Positions 52,040-61,243 of a stretch of DNA of 64,000 nt are shown one piece after another (positions within the stretch are counted from its first letter, which is position 1; each line of letters starts with the position of its first letter). The notes below the pieces were generated by a model, which worked only from the letters and a program-made list of their open reading frames with translations, had not been told where the DNA came from and did no database searches. Origin of the DNA: CAVQUE01 sp046290435 (GTDB taxonomy: Bacteria > Actinomycetota > Acidimicrobiia > Acidimicrobiales > UBA8592); NCBI GenBank assembly GCA_046290435.1, contig JBKAGO010000037.1:62001-126000 (forward strand), given 5' to 3'. The position numbers were made by a program, and so were the translations under genes.

Positions 52040-52888
52040 GTGATCGTCGTCACTGCAGCATCGGGCAACCTCGGACGACTCGTCGTCGACGAGCTCGTCA
52101 CCCTCGCCGGATCCGACCAGGTCGTCGCCGCCGCCCGCTCGACCGACAAGCTGGCGGACCTCGCCGAGCGCGGCGTCGAGGTCCGCCACCTCGACTACGA
52201 CGAGCCCGCCTCCATCGAAGCCGCTCTGGAAGGCGCCGAGCAGGTGCTGCTGATCTCGAGCAGCGAGATCGGCCGCCGCGTCGCCCAACACGGCGCCGTC
52301 ATCGACGCAGCCGTCGCCGCCGGCGTCGAGCACCTCGCCTACACCTCCATCCTGCGAGCCGACACCTCGACGCTGTTCGCCGCAGGCGAACACCAGGCCA
52401 CCGAGGAACTGCTTGCGCAGGCACCTCTCACCACCACCCGACTGCGGCACGGCTGGTACATCGAGAACTACACCGAGAACCTGGCACCCGTGCTGGCGCA
52501 CGGTGCCGTGATCGGATCCGCCGGCGAGGGCCGCATCGCGGCGGCCACCCGCGCCGACCTCGCCGCCGCCGACGCCGCAGTGCTCGCCGACCCGGCGCAC
52601 CGGGGCGGCACCTTCGAGCTCGGCGGCGCCTCGTTCTCGCTGGCCGAGTACGCCGCACTGGTGGCCGCGGCGACCGGACGAGAGATCCCCTACGTCGAGC
52701 TGCCGTCGGCCGAGCTGCGTGCCGCCCTGGTGGGCGGCGGGGTTCCCGAGCCGATGGCCGACTTCCTCGTCGACGCCGACCTCGGCATCGCCCGCGGCGA
52801 GCTCGACGCCGACTCCGCCGAGCTGAGGTCACTGGCCGGCCGGCCGCTCACGACCATCGCCGACGCCGTGACCACTGCGCTCGCCTGA
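52040..52888 (+). CDS. NmrA-like NAD(P)-binding quinone oxidoreductase (QorB-like)
   Basis: 282 aa from GTG. An atypical SDR: IVVTAASGNLGRLVVDEL (GxxGxxG type), then ADLAERGVEVRHLDYDEP, HLAYTSILRADTSTL, and TRLRHGWYIENYTENL. QOR2/QorB enzymes reduce quinones with NADPH. Control by the divergent HxlR regulator fits a quinone or electrophile detoxification module of the YodB/YtfG type. No membrane or signal segments. Confidence 0.88.
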   Translation: MIVVTAASGNLGRLVVDELVTLAGSDQVVAAARSTDKLADLAERGVEVRHLDYDEPASIEAALEGAEQVLLISSSEIGRRVAQHGAVIDAAVAAGVEHLAYTSILRADTSTLFAAGEHQATEELLAQAPLTTTRLRHGWYIENYTENLAPVLAHGAVIGSAGEGRIAAATRADLAAADAAVLADPAHRGGTFELGGASFSLAEYAALVAAATGREIPYVELPSAELRAALVGGGVPEPMADFLVDADLGIARGELDADSAELRSLAGRPLTTIADAVTTALA

Positions 52889-52899
52889 GGGCTACGACC

Positions 52900-53610
52900 T
52901 CAGCCGGTCCCGTCGGCGGCGAGCAACTGATCGAGACGCAGGCGCACCACGCCTCGCAGCTCGGCCATCAGGCGCTCACCCTCGGCGGGACCGACAGCGA
53001 TCGCCAGGCGGGCCGCCGTGCCGGCGAGGTGTGTGAACAGGAACGCCACGTCGCGCAACTGATCGTGGTCGGCCGCCGCGGCGAACGGGACCAGTGCGTC
53101 GTAGAGCACCCCGGCGTTGGCCCTGCTGTCCTCGACATCGAGCTGCTGGAGCTCCTTGTCGGACTGTGTCGCCGCCCACAGGTCGCGGATGTCGGGCTCG
53201 GACACGAAGAGTGCGTGATAGGCGGCCAGCAGGTCGTCGACCCGGTCGATCGCCTCGTCGCGGCCGCCGAGATCGGCGAGGCCGGCTGCGAGCACCTGAC
53301 GGACCCGGACCATGAAGCGCACCGCGAGCTCGCGCAGGATGGCCGCCTTGTCGGGGAAGTACTGGTACACCGACCCGATAGGGACCCCGGCGCGGGCTGC
53401 GACGTCGCTCATCCGCATGGCATCGCTGCCCGCCTCGACGACGAGCCCGTGGGCCGCGGCGAGGATGGCGTCGACCCGGTCCCGCGAGCGCTGCTGACGC
53501 GGGACCCGCCGCATGCTCGTGGTCGGGGCGCGTACGACCTCGATCGGCGCGGCCGCGTCGATCGGTTCAGCCCCGTCGGGGCGAACTGCCCTCGCTGGTC
53601 TTGACCCCAT
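52900..53610 (-). CDS. TetR-family transcriptional regulator
   Basis: 236 aa from ATG 53610, supported by TAAGGT about nine bases upstream; starting at 53514 would give the more usual 204 aa. The HTH reads VDAILAAAHGLVVEAGSDAM then AGVPIGSVYQYFPDKAAI. It is divergent from the flavin monooxygenase with a perfect dyad between them, so it is probably its repressor. Confidence 0.86.
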   Translation of the reverse strand: MGSRPARAVRPDGAEPIDAAAPIEVVRAPTTSMRRVPRQQRSRDRVDAILAAAHGLVVEAGSDAMRMSDVAARAGVPIGSVYQYFPDKAAILRELAVRFMVRVRQVLAAGLADLGGRDEAIDRVDDLLAAYHALFVSEPDIRDLWAATQSDKELQQLDVEDSRANAGVLYDALVPFAAAADHDQLRDVAFLFTHLAGTAARLAIAVGPAEGERLMAELRGVVRLRLDQLLAADGTG

Positions 53611-53635
53611 CGCAGCGAGACCTTACCCTGCACCA

Positions 53636-53658
53636 GAACATGAGGACTCCTCATGTTC
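53636..53658. promoter_or_regulatory. Perfect dyad operator of the TetR/monooxygenase pair
   Basis: Arms GAACATGAGGA and TCCTCATGTTC, 11 bases each, flank a single C. The dyad begins seven bases after overlapping divergent -10-like boxes (TACCCT, plus; TAAGGT, minus; 53623-53629). Confidence 0.78.
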
Positions 53659-53712
53659 GAGGTCCGGGTCGCCAACGGTGCGACCAGCGACGACGACGAG
53701 GAGGAGGCCCCA

Positions 53713-55113
53713 GTGGGCGATGCAGTGGAGAACGACACCGACCGACCGGACCGGGTCTGCGTCGTCGGAGCCGGCCCGTCGGGCCTGGCGCTGGCCAGGG
53801 CGCTGCTGCACGCCGGCATCGACTTCGACGTCCACGAGCGCCACACCGACGTCGGCGGCATCTGGGATCAGGCGAATCCGGGATCGCCCGTCTACGACTC
53901 GGCGCACTTCATCTCGTCCAAGAAGCAGTCGCACTACCACGACTTCTGGATGCCCGACGACTATCCGGACTACCCGTCGCACCACCAGATCCTGGCCTAC
54001 ATCCAGGCCTTCGCCGACACCTACGGGCTGCGCTCCCACATCCGTTTCGGCAACGGCGTCGTCGCCACCGAACGCGTCGACGACGGCTGGCTCGTCACCA
54101 CCGCCGACGGCCGGCAGCGCCGCTACCGCGAGCTCGTGTGCGCCACAGGCACCACCTGGGCTCCGTCGATGCCGGACTATCCCGGCACGTTCACCGGCGA
54201 GATCCGGCACTCGTCCACCTATCGCTCCCCCGCCGAGATGGCCGGCAGGCGGGTGCTGATCATCGGCGCCGGCAACTCCGGCGTCGACATCGCCTGCGAC
54301 GCCGCCCGCTCCGCCGACCACGCCGCCATCAGCATGCGACGCGGCTACCACTTCATCCCCAAGCACCTGTTCGGCATCCCCGCCGACCACTTCGCCGCCT
54401 CCGGTCCCCACATGCCGATGTGGATCACCCAGCGGGTGTTCGGAGCAATGCTGCGGGTCATGAACGGCGACCTCACCCGGCTCGGGCTGAAGAAGCCCGA
54501 CCACCGGATCTTCGAGTCCCACCCCATCCTCAACACCCAGCTGCTGCACCACCTGTCCCACGGCGACATCGGGGCTCGACCCGACGTCGCCCGGTTCGAC
54601 GGCACCACGGTGCACTTCACCGACGGCACCAGCGACGAGTTCGATCTCGTGCTGTGCGCCACCGGCTATCGCTGGGACATCCCCTATGTCGATCCGTCCC
54701 ACTTCACCTGGAAGGGCAACCGGCCCGACCTCTACCTCAATCTGATCAGCAGGGACGACCCGACGCTGTACGCGCTGGGCTTCATGGAGACCAATGGCGG
54801 CGCCTACAAGCTCTTCGACGAGATGGCCGACCTGATCGCGCGAACCATCGGCGCCCGGCGCGTCGGCGGCGTCGCCTCGGGGCGCATCGACCGGCTGGCG
54901 ACCGACGATCGCCCCGACCTCAGCGGCGGCATCCGTTTCGTCGGTTCGGACCGCCACTCGGCCTATGTCGAGATCACGGCCTATCGCCGATACCTGGCCA
55001 AGCTGCGCGACGAACTCGGCTGGCCGACCCTCACCGATGGGGTGTTCGACCACCTCCGCACAGACGCCACCTTCGTCGGGGCCCCGGGATCGGACCGGCG
55101 CGTACCGGCCTGA
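53713..55113 (+). CDS. Flavin-containing monooxygenase (class B)
   Basis: 466 aa from GTG 53713, chosen because AGGAGG (53702-53707) is five bases away; ATG 53653 lies inside the operator and would add an acidic low-complexity stretch. It has the FAD site VCVVGAGPSGLALA, the FMO motif FTGEIRHSSTYR, the NADPH site VLIIGAGNSGVDIA and the late LCATGYRWDIPY. Such enzymes insert oxygen at N or S atoms or act as Baeyer-Villiger catalysts. Regulated by the divergent TetR protein. Confidence 0.9.
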   Translation: MGDAVENDTDRPDRVCVVGAGPSGLALARALLHAGIDFDVHERHTDVGGIWDQANPGSPVYDSAHFISSKKQSHYHDFWMPDDYPDYPSHHQILAYIQAFADTYGLRSHIRFGNGVVATERVDDGWLVTTADGRQRRYRELVCATGTTWAPSMPDYPGTFTGEIRHSSTYRSPAEMAGRRVLIIGAGNSGVDIACDAARSADHAAISMRRGYHFIPKHLFGIPADHFAASGPHMPMWITQRVFGAMLRVMNGDLTRLGLKKPDHRIFESHPILNTQLLHHLSHGDIGARPDVARFDGTTVHFTDGTSDEFDLVLCATGYRWDIPYVDPSHFTWKGNRPDLYLNLISRDDPTLYALGFMETNGGAYKLFDEMADLIARTIGARRVGGVASGRIDRLATDDRPDLSGGIRFVGSDRHSAYVEITAYRRYLAKLRDELGWPTLTDGVFDHLRTDATFVGAPGSDRRVPA

Positions 55114-55179
55114 TCGGCCCGTCGCCGGGGCACGAGGCCATGGCCCTATCCTCGGCGGACCGACCCACGAGACCCCGGA

Positions 55180-55626
55180 GTGCCCGCCTTGGCCGAGTTC
55201 CACCTCTTCGCTGCCGGGCCCCGCCCGGTCGCGCCGTTCTCGCACGCGGTCGAGTCCGACGGGTGGGTGCTGCTGACCGGGCAGATGCCCACCGATCCCG
55301 CGGCCCCCGACGCCCCGCTGCCCGAGGGCATCGAGGCCCAGACCGACCGGGTGCTCACCAACCTCGAACTCGTCCTCGGCGAGCTCGACCTCGACCTCTC
55401 CCACGTCCTGCAGTGCCGGGCGTACCTCACCGAGTTCGAGCGGGACTACGCCGCCTTCAACGAGACCTACCAGCGTTGGTTCCCAGCAGACCGGCGCCCG
55501 GCGCGTACCACCGTCGGCGTCACCGCCCTCGCGGTGGGCGCCCTCGTCGAGATCGACTGCATCGCCCGCCGCCCCGGTAGCGCCGGCAGCGGACCGCTCG
55601 TCGCGGCCGGGGACGCCACCGGCTGA
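55180..55626 (+). CDS. RidA-family (YjgF/UK114) protein
   Basis: 148 aa from GTG. It has the trimeric RidA fold: PFSHAVESDGWVLLTGQM, DLSHVLQCRAYLTEF, and RPARTTVGVTALAVGALVEID with the conserved Arg that binds the imine carboxylate. RidA enzymes hydrolyse reactive enamine/imine intermediates. The last 15 residues are an extra tail. It is 66 bases after the monooxygenase on the same strand, so it may process its product. Confidence 0.87.
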   Translation: MPALAEFHLFAAGPRPVAPFSHAVESDGWVLLTGQMPTDPAAPDAPLPEGIEAQTDRVLTNLELVLGELDLDLSHVLQCRAYLTEFERDYAAFNETYQRWFPADRRPARTTVGVTALAVGALVEIDCIARRPGSAGSGPLVAAGDATG

Positions 55627-55643
55627 CGATCCTGCTCGTCGGA

Positions 55644-58064
55644 TCAGCCCGCGGGGAACACCTCGACCATCACGGCGTCGTCGTCTGCCAGGGTGGTCCG
55701 GACGTCGACATCGGCGCGTGGGGCCACGTCGGGGCAGTGGCGGGCCATGGCCTCTTCGAGCGCGGACCGGACCGCAGCGGCCACCGCGGGCGCGTCGACG
55801 GCATCGCATTCGACGACCACCGAGTCGTGGACGGTCTGGACGGGCACCGCGCCGGGGTGGGAGCGCAGGCGCCGGTCGAGGTCGGCGAAGGCATCGAGCA
55901 TGATGTCGGCCACCGCGCCCTGCACCGGGGCGTTGCGCCAGGCGTTGACCAGGGCGCTCACCCGACCCCGAGCGGCGCGGTCGAGGATGGCGAACGCCGC
56001 CGTCTCCCCGGCGCCGGTCACCATCCGGTCGATGTAGGCACGGCGCAGCGGCCGATCGTCGAACGCCCGCTCGATGTCCGCGCCGGCGGCATCGGGCCCG
56101 CCGGGCAACACGACACCGAACTCGCGCTCGACGGCGCGGCGGACCTCGATCATCGCCGGCTGCGAGGAACGCACCGCCTCGCTGATCGCCGCCAGGAACA
56201 GCCGATCGACGTGCACGTCGAAGTGCTGGCAGCGACCCGCGGGCGTGCGGCTGACCATCGTGAACGGGCGGCCGTCGCCGAGCAGCGCCACCGGGGCCTG
56301 ATACCCGAGCAGCCATGCGACCTCGGCACACAGCTCGTCGGGGTCGGCGCCGAAGCGGTCGGGGTGCGCCTCGGCGATCTCGGTGGCATCGGGCCAACGC
56401 CCGAGTGACGGGCGGAGCTCGCGCCGCAGCGCCGCTACGGCGCCGAACCCGCGGGCCAGGCGCAGGGTGAGCGGCCAGTCGATGCGTCCCGTGGTGTCGC
56501 AGTACGCCCGGATCTCGGCCACACGCGCATCGGTCCACGCCGTCGTGCCCGGATAGGTGCGGCGGTGGCGGTCGAGCAGTCCGGCGGCCTCGTCGACGGT
56601 TGTCGGTGTGCCCTCGGCGGTGAGGGTCCGCGCCAGCGCGTTGGCGCCGGACCCATAGGCGATGCCGAAGTTGAGCGCCTTCGCGATCCGGCGCAGCCGG
56701 GTGAAGCGCTCGGATTCGCCGACACGGAGGGCTTCCATGTCGACGCCGAACATCGCAGCAGCGGTGGCGACGTGGAGGTCCTGGCCCGCGGCGAACGCCG
56801 ACCGCAACGCGCGATCGTCGCCGATCTGGGCAAGGACTCGCAGCTCGGCCTGGCTGAGGTCGGCGTGCACGAACACCCGCTCGGCGTCCGGGGGCCGGAC
56901 GTGGGGGAGCATCCGCGGGCTGAGGTTCTGGGCGTTGGGGTTGCGGCTGGCGAGGCGACCGGTGTTGGTGCCCACCACCTGCAGGTACTGGGAGTGCAGC
57001 CGCCCGTCGTCGTGGAGGTGGTCGTGGATGGACTCGCCGTAGGTGTCGAGGATCTTCGCGTGGGTGCGGTAGTCGAGGATCGCCTCGCAGAGCTCGCCGC
57101 CGATCTCGCGCAGGACCGGCGCCCGCATCGGGTCGGCGTCGTCGAGATCGCGTTCGACGCCGTGGCGTTCGCGGGTCCAGCGATGCACGTGGTCGCGGGC
57201 GTGACGGTTGAGCGCCGCCCGCACATGACGATCGGACCCGGGGTTCCATGTCGGTTCGACCACCTCGTCGAACAGGCTTCCCTGCCCGCCGCCGGTCAGC
57301 TCGGCGAGCCGGCCGAGGGCGTCACGTCGGCGTCGGGCGATGTCGTCGAGTTCGGCGGACCAGCCATCCCAGTCGAAGGGCAGCCCGGTGCGCTCCATCC
57401 GGTCGAGGAACGGTCGTGCCCCCATCTCGAGCTCGGCGACCCGCTCGAGACCGACCGCTGCCAACCGCTCGCGCAGGACGTCGGCCACCCACAGGGTCTC
57501 GACGGCGTCGGCGGCGGCGTAGCGGACCTGTTCGGCGGAGAGGTCGTCGTCGGCGGTGAACGAGACCTGCACGGTGCCCTTGCCCTCGGCGCGGATGCCG
57601 AGCAGGTTCTCGGTGGCCCATGCCAGACCGTGGTACCAACCGAACCCGCTGCGACCCTGGTGCAGGAGCGCGTCGGCCAGCTGGGCGTCCCACCATCGCA
57701 GGTGCGGTGTGGTGTCGGTGGTGCCCCATACGGCGGCGTCGAGGACGCGGGCATCGAAGCTCGCGTTCCATGCATCGGCGCACACGCCGCCCAGCAGCGG
57801 TGCGAGCAACGGGGGGTCGACGTCACGCGCGTCGACCACGAAGGCCTCCTCGGTGCCGGCGGCGTCGCGGGTTGCCACCGACATCACCCGGAGGCGTCCA
57901 CGTGCGGGCCCGTCGATGGGGACCTCGGTGTCGATGGCGACGCGTTCGGCGGACCGCAGCGCCCGTTCGAGCGCGGGTAGCGTCGCAGGGTCGTCGATCA
58001 GCAGCGCCGGGACCGACATCGGGTCGCGGGGGCTCGTCGACCCGTTGTCGGCACGCGGCTGCAT
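55644..58064 (-). CDS. Family A DNA polymerase, exonuclease-polymerase type, with long insertion and altered motif C
   Basis: 806 aa from ATG 58064; ATG 58019 is possible. There is no 5'-nuclease domain. The N-terminal 3'-5' exonuclease has ID-T-E (Asp45, Glu47), WNASFDARVLD and YAAADAVETL. The polymerase has motif A HADLSQAELR (Asp about 401), motif B RRIAKALNFGIAYG (about 458) and motif C VHDSVVVE (Asp about 747). In motif C the Glu after the catalytic Asp, usual in Pol I (HDE), is Ser. About 280 residues separate motifs B and C, versus roughly 115 in typical Pol I, so there is an insertion of about 170 residues. It is a second, non-replicative or repair polymerase, or of phage/plasmid descent; no phage genes flank it. 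Confidence 0.85.
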   Translation of the reverse strand: MQPRADNGSTSPRDPMSVPALLIDDPATLPALERALRSAERVAIDTEVPIDGPARGRLRVMSVATRDAAGTEEAFVVDARDVDPPLLAPLLGGVCADAWNASFDARVLDAAVWGTTDTTPHLRWWDAQLADALLHQGRSGFGWYHGLAWATENLLGIRAEGKGTVQVSFTADDDLSAEQVRYAAADAVETLWVADVLRERLAAVGLERVAELEMGARPFLDRMERTGLPFDWDGWSAELDDIARRRRDALGRLAELTGGGQGSLFDEVVEPTWNPGSDRHVRAALNRHARDHVHRWTRERHGVERDLDDADPMRAPVLREIGGELCEAILDYRTHAKILDTYGESIHDHLHDDGRLHSQYLQVVGTNTGRLASRNPNAQNLSPRMLPHVRPPDAERVFVHADLSQAELRVLAQIGDDRALRSAFAAGQDLHVATAAAMFGVDMEALRVGESERFTRLRRIAKALNFGIAYGSGANALARTLTAEGTPTTVDEAAGLLDRHRRTYPGTTAWTDARVAEIRAYCDTTGRIDWPLTLRLARGFGAVAALRRELRPSLGRWPDATEIAEAHPDRFGADPDELCAEVAWLLGYQAPVALLGDGRPFTMVSRTPAGRCQHFDVHVDRLFLAAISEAVRSSQPAMIEVRRAVEREFGVVLPGGPDAAGADIERAFDDRPLRRAYIDRMVTGAGETAAFAILDRAARGRVSALVNAWRNAPVQGAVADIMLDAFADLDRRLRSHPGAVPVQTVHDSVVVECDAVDAPAVAAAVRSALEEAMARHCPDVAPRADVDVRTTLADDDAVMVEVFPAG

Positions 58065-58149
58065 CCGTCGAGTGTCGCGCACCACCGGTGACGGTCCCGC
58101 TTCTGGTCGCGCAGCGGCCGCGGCGGAGGCAGTACCCGCCGACCGGTGG

Positions 58150-59016
58150 TCAGAGACCGACGAGCGCCGAGAGCCGGCGTTCCTCCTCGCCTGCCCTGGT
58201 GATGATGTCGACCAGGGTGTCGGTGCCGAGCGTCATCCACCGTGGCATACAGAGCGATACGCGTGCCGCCACCTCTTCGACGGGCACGGCCGAGGTGCCG
58301 AGCGCCGCGGATGGGAAGACGAGCAGGTCGGCGACGGTGATCAGGTGTTCGACGCGTTCGACGCTCGACGCGGGCTCGCCGTCGATGCGGTCGTGATGGC
58401 GTCGCACTGCTTCGACGACGAGCTCGGGGATGCCCCAGCTCTCGCAGGCGAGGGCACCGAGGTCGGCGTGGTTCAGGCCACAGATCTCGTTCTCGACGGC
58501 GATCAGCTCGTCCGGGGTGGCCCAGCTTCCCTCGTCGATGCGTCGCAGGTCGGCGGGGGCGTGCTGGAACATGACGAACCGGCCGACGTCGTGGATCAGG
58601 CCGGCGGCATAGGCGGCTTCGGGTGTCACATCCGGGGGCCGGATGGCGGCGGTCAGCGCCCGCGCCACGATCGCCACCTGGATCGAGTGCCGCCACAGGG
58701 AGCGGTCCCAGGAATCGCGGGGCACGAAGACGCTGGTGACCCCCAGGGTGAGGACGAGGTCGGTTGCACCCAGCGACCCCACACGGGTGACCGCAGCCGG
58801 GATACTGACCACCGGCGACGCCGGGGCGCTGACGGCCGAGTTCGCGTAGGCGAGGAGCCGGGTGGAGAAGTTGGGCTCGGCTTCGATCAGCTCGCTGACC
58901 CGGTCGGCGTGATCGTCATCGGCGGGGTCGAGTGCGAGCAGGCGGCTGACGACGCCCGGGAGCACGGGGAGATCGTCCAGGTGTCGCGCGAGCTTGCTCC
59001 GCAGGTCCACCGCCAT
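58150..59016 (-). CDS. HDOD-domain signalling protein
   Basis: 288 aa from ATG 59016 with GGGAGG five bases upstream. The HDOD pattern includes LPVLPGVVSRLLAL, SVSIPAAVTRVGSLGA-like helices, and AAGLIHDVGRFVMFQHAP, in which an HD pair is retained, unlike many HDOD proteins. HDOD proteins bind nucleotide second messengers or partners in stress and c-di-GMP signalling. It is a single gene, 64 bases upstream of the polymerase gene on the same strand. Confidence 0.86.
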   Translation of the reverse strand: MAVDLRSKLARHLDDLPVLPGVVSRLLALDPADDDHADRVSELIEAEPNFSTRLLAYANSAVSAPASPVVSIPAAVTRVGSLGATDLVLTLGVTSVFVPRDSWDRSLWRHSIQVAIVARALTAAIRPPDVTPEAAYAAGLIHDVGRFVMFQHAPADLRRIDEGSWATPDELIAVENEICGLNHADLGALACESWGIPELVVEAVRRHHDRIDGEPASSVERVEHLITVADLLVFPSAALGTSAVPVEEVAARVSLCMPRWMTLGTDTLVDIITRAGEEERRLSALVGL

Positions 59017-59122
59017 GATCGCCTCCCCATCGTCGGCCACCGACGCACCACCGCAGAGCGCCACGTTCCCATCGACGCACAGAGCCCACTCTGAAGCTCT
59101 TTGTGGACTGAGACGAGGTGGG

Positions 59123-59986
59123 TCAGCGCTCCTTCTCGTCGAGCCAGTAGTGGGCTCGGGCGATTGTCTCCTCTTCGGGGATCAGCGGACATCGCGTGCA
59201 GTAGGAGATCCACGGGCCGTTCGCCCACGGCCGCGGGTCGTCCTCGTCGGGTTCGTACGGGGCGAGGTAGGCCAGGCAGCACGCCGAGGTCCGCACCAGG
59301 CGACGGCGCCCGTCGGGGCGGTCGAGGTCGAGGAGGACGGCGCGCTGAGCGAGGGGGGATCCGGCCCGGGCACGTTCCATGATGACGAGCTCGGCCGACA
59401 GCCGGTCCGGGTCCGGATCGACGTAGTCCGGTCCGACCCCGTTGAACGTGCCGACGACGTGGGCCCACAGGCCCCGCCGCCCGAGCGACACCTGCGTCCG
59501 GACCAGCTCGACGAGGGGCTCGAGTGCAACGACGGCCTGCCCGACGAGGTGCCGGTAGGCGGCTTCGACGTCGCCCTCGTCGTCGCCGACGGGTTCGATC
59601 TGCGTGTCGGTCGGCCACCACACCCGGGTCGGGTCGTCGTCGTCGCCGAAGAGGTCGACACGGGCCCTGGTGACGTCGACGGTGATCAGCTTGCGGGCCT
59701 CACGGACGGCGACGAGTTGGGGGTGGAACAGCGCCCACGCCACCGTGCCGATGACCCCGGGAGCGCCGCCCGGGTCGCCGGGCCGGAGCTGATCCCACCA
59801 CTGGAGTACCCGGTCGATCCCGGCCCCGTCGTCGGCGACGAGGTCGGCCAGGGTCATCGCCCCGTCGGACCAGGAACCCGGGTGGGCCGCATCGATGGTC
59901 AACCACGGCGCGAACCGGCCGAGCGACGAGCGAGCAACGTCGATCGCGTCGTCGAGGTGATCCATCGATGCGGCTCCCGGACGCAT
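59123..59986 (-). CDS. FhuF-like ferric-siderophore reductase (2Fe-2S)
   Basis: 287 aa; start and upstream stop share a base (TGATG), indicating coupling. The C-terminus has the FhuF cysteine pattern: CC at 236-237 and CTRC at 263-266 (CCLAYL...YCTRCPL), which ligates a 2Fe-2S cluster. The N-terminal part has the helical, aromatic ferric-reductase fold. It should reduce Fe3+ in an imported siderophore in the cytoplasm to release iron. It is the last gene after two siderophore-binding lipoprotein genes. Confidence 0.85.
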   Translation of the reverse strand: MRPGAASMDHLDDAIDVARSSLGRFAPWLTIDAAHPGSWSDGAMTLADLVADDGAGIDRVLQWWDQLRPGDPGGAPGVIGTVAWALFHPQLVAVREARKLITVDVTRARVDLFGDDDDPTRVWWPTDTQIEPVGDDEGDVEAAYRHLVGQAVVALEPLVELVRTQVSLGRRGLWAHVVGTFNGVGPDYVDPDPDRLSAELVIMERARAGSPLAQRAVLLDLDRPDGRRRLVRTSACCLAYLAPYEPDEDDPRPWANGPWISYCTRCPLIPEEETIARAHYWLDEKER

Positions 59987-61086
59987 CAGGTGTCGATCGT
60001 GCGGTCGACGGCGGCGTCGGTCAGCAACGGCTCGAGGACGTCGAGGAGGTTCTGGAGCTTCGACCAGCCCGAACCGACCGTCTGGGTGGCGTCCACCCGG
60101 GCCCACTGACCGGCGGCGACCGCCGGATGGGCCAGGAACAGCGGCGACTCGACGAGGGCATCGATCGAGACGTCGGGCGCCTCGAGCCCACCGAAGTCGT
60201 AGACCACCACGAAGTCGGCGATGTGCTCGGGGAAGGTCTCGATGCTGTTCTCGGAGTCGATCTGCCACGCATCGGTGCGCGTGACCCCCAGGTCGTCGAA
60301 GACCTGCCTGGTCGCCTGACCCCCGTCGGTGTACCAGAACGTCGCGCCGCTGTCCCAGGAGGTGACCATGGCCAAGGTGATCTCGCCGGGATCGCCGATC
60401 GCGGCGATGACCTCGGCGATCCGATCGTCGTATTCGGCCTGCAGCTCGGCGGCCCGGTCGGTGCGATCGACCACCGCGGCCCACTGCATGAGACCCTCGA
60501 CGAGTGGCTGGCCGCTGTGGTCGACACGGACCACGGGGGCGATCTCGAGGAGCTGGTCGTACTGCTCCTCGCCGGCACCGGCGTCGGTGACGATGAGGTC
60601 GGGACGTCGGGCAGCGACCGCCTCGAGGTTCGGTTCGCGGAACGAGCCGAGCCATTCGACGCCGGTGGTGTCGAAGTCGTCGAGGCGCCGGAAGAAGCCC
60701 TCGCCGTCCTCGGTGATGTCGCCGTGCGACGCCACCGGCACGACGCCGAGCTCGATGAGCGGCAACAGCGAGTTCTGGTCGCTGATCGCGACGATGCGCT
60801 GCGGTTCCGCCGGGATCTCGACGGGCCCGTCCAGTGTCTCGACGGTCCTGGTCGCGGCCGCATCACCGCCGGCCCCCGATCCGTCGTCCGACTCGTCTTC
60901 GGCCTCTTCGGACGCGTCGGCCTCTTCGGACGCGTCGGCCTGTTCGGACGCGGATTCCGTGCCGGTTCCGACATCATCGTCATCGCCGCCGCATGCCGCC
61001 GCCAGGAGGGCCGCAGCGAACAGCGCCGCCAGGAGCGTGAGCCATCGATGCCGCCGCTCCGTGCCGTTCGTTGCCCAGGTGGTCAT
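59986..61086 (-). CDS. Ferric-siderophore-binding ABC lipoprotein (copy 1)
   Basis: 366 aa from ATG 61086 (AAGGA upstream). Lipobox LLAAAC, then an Asp/Glu/Ser linker encoded by an 18-base tandem repeat, and a class III binding-protein fold: PQRIVAISDQNSLLPLIELG, REPNLEAVAARRPDLIVTD, and ending SPLFLAHPAVAAGQWARV. It is a close paralogue of the next gene, with 101 bp near the 3' ends 97 percent identical. It binds a ferric siderophore for a permease encoded elsewhere. Confidence 0.86.
   Translation of the reverse strand: MTTWATNGTERRHRWLTLLAALFAAALLAAACGGDDDDVGTGTESASEQADASEEADASEEAEDESDDGSGAGGDAAATRTVETLDGPVEIPAEPQRIVAISDQNSLLPLIELGVVPVASHGDITEDGEGFFRRLDDFDTTGVEWLGSFREPNLEAVAARRPDLIVTDAGAGEEQYDQLLEIAPVVRVDHSGQPLVEGLMQWAAVVDRTDRAAELQAEYDDRIAEVIAAIGDPGEITLAMVTSWDSGATFWYTDGGQATRQVFDDLGVTRTDAWQIDSENSIETFPEHIADFVVVYDFGGLEAPDVSIDALVESPLFLAHPAVAAGQWARVDATQTVGSGWSKLQNLLDVLEPLLTDAAVDRTIDT
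60901..60955 (-). repeat. 18-base coding tandem repeat in lipoprotein linker
   Basis: Three near-identical units of GGCCTCTTCGGACGCGTC (plus strand), encoding EEADAS repeats in the linker between the lipid anchor and the binding domain. Confidence 0.75.
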
Positions 61087-61243
61087 GGATTCTGTCCTTC
61101 TGTTGTTTTCGGGTCGGGTGCTCTTCGGGCCTGGTGCTCTTCTGGTCTGCTGCTCTTGCGGTCGCAACGTGTGCGCAGCGGCCGTGTCACCGCACATGGG
61201 ATCAGACCTGGGCGTTTCGGCCGCCCAGCTCGTGGACAGCGGC

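Noticed and set aside
53623..57249. Second very long minus-strand frame across the monooxygenase and polymerase genes
   Set aside because: It runs antisense to the monooxygenase and RidA genes and out of frame through the polymerase; low-complexity Arg-rich product.
61100..61160. Three loose GGTGCTCTTC-like repeats between the two siderophore-binding genes
   Set aside because: Short, imperfect, no dyad and no obvious role; may be chance in a GC-rich spacer.
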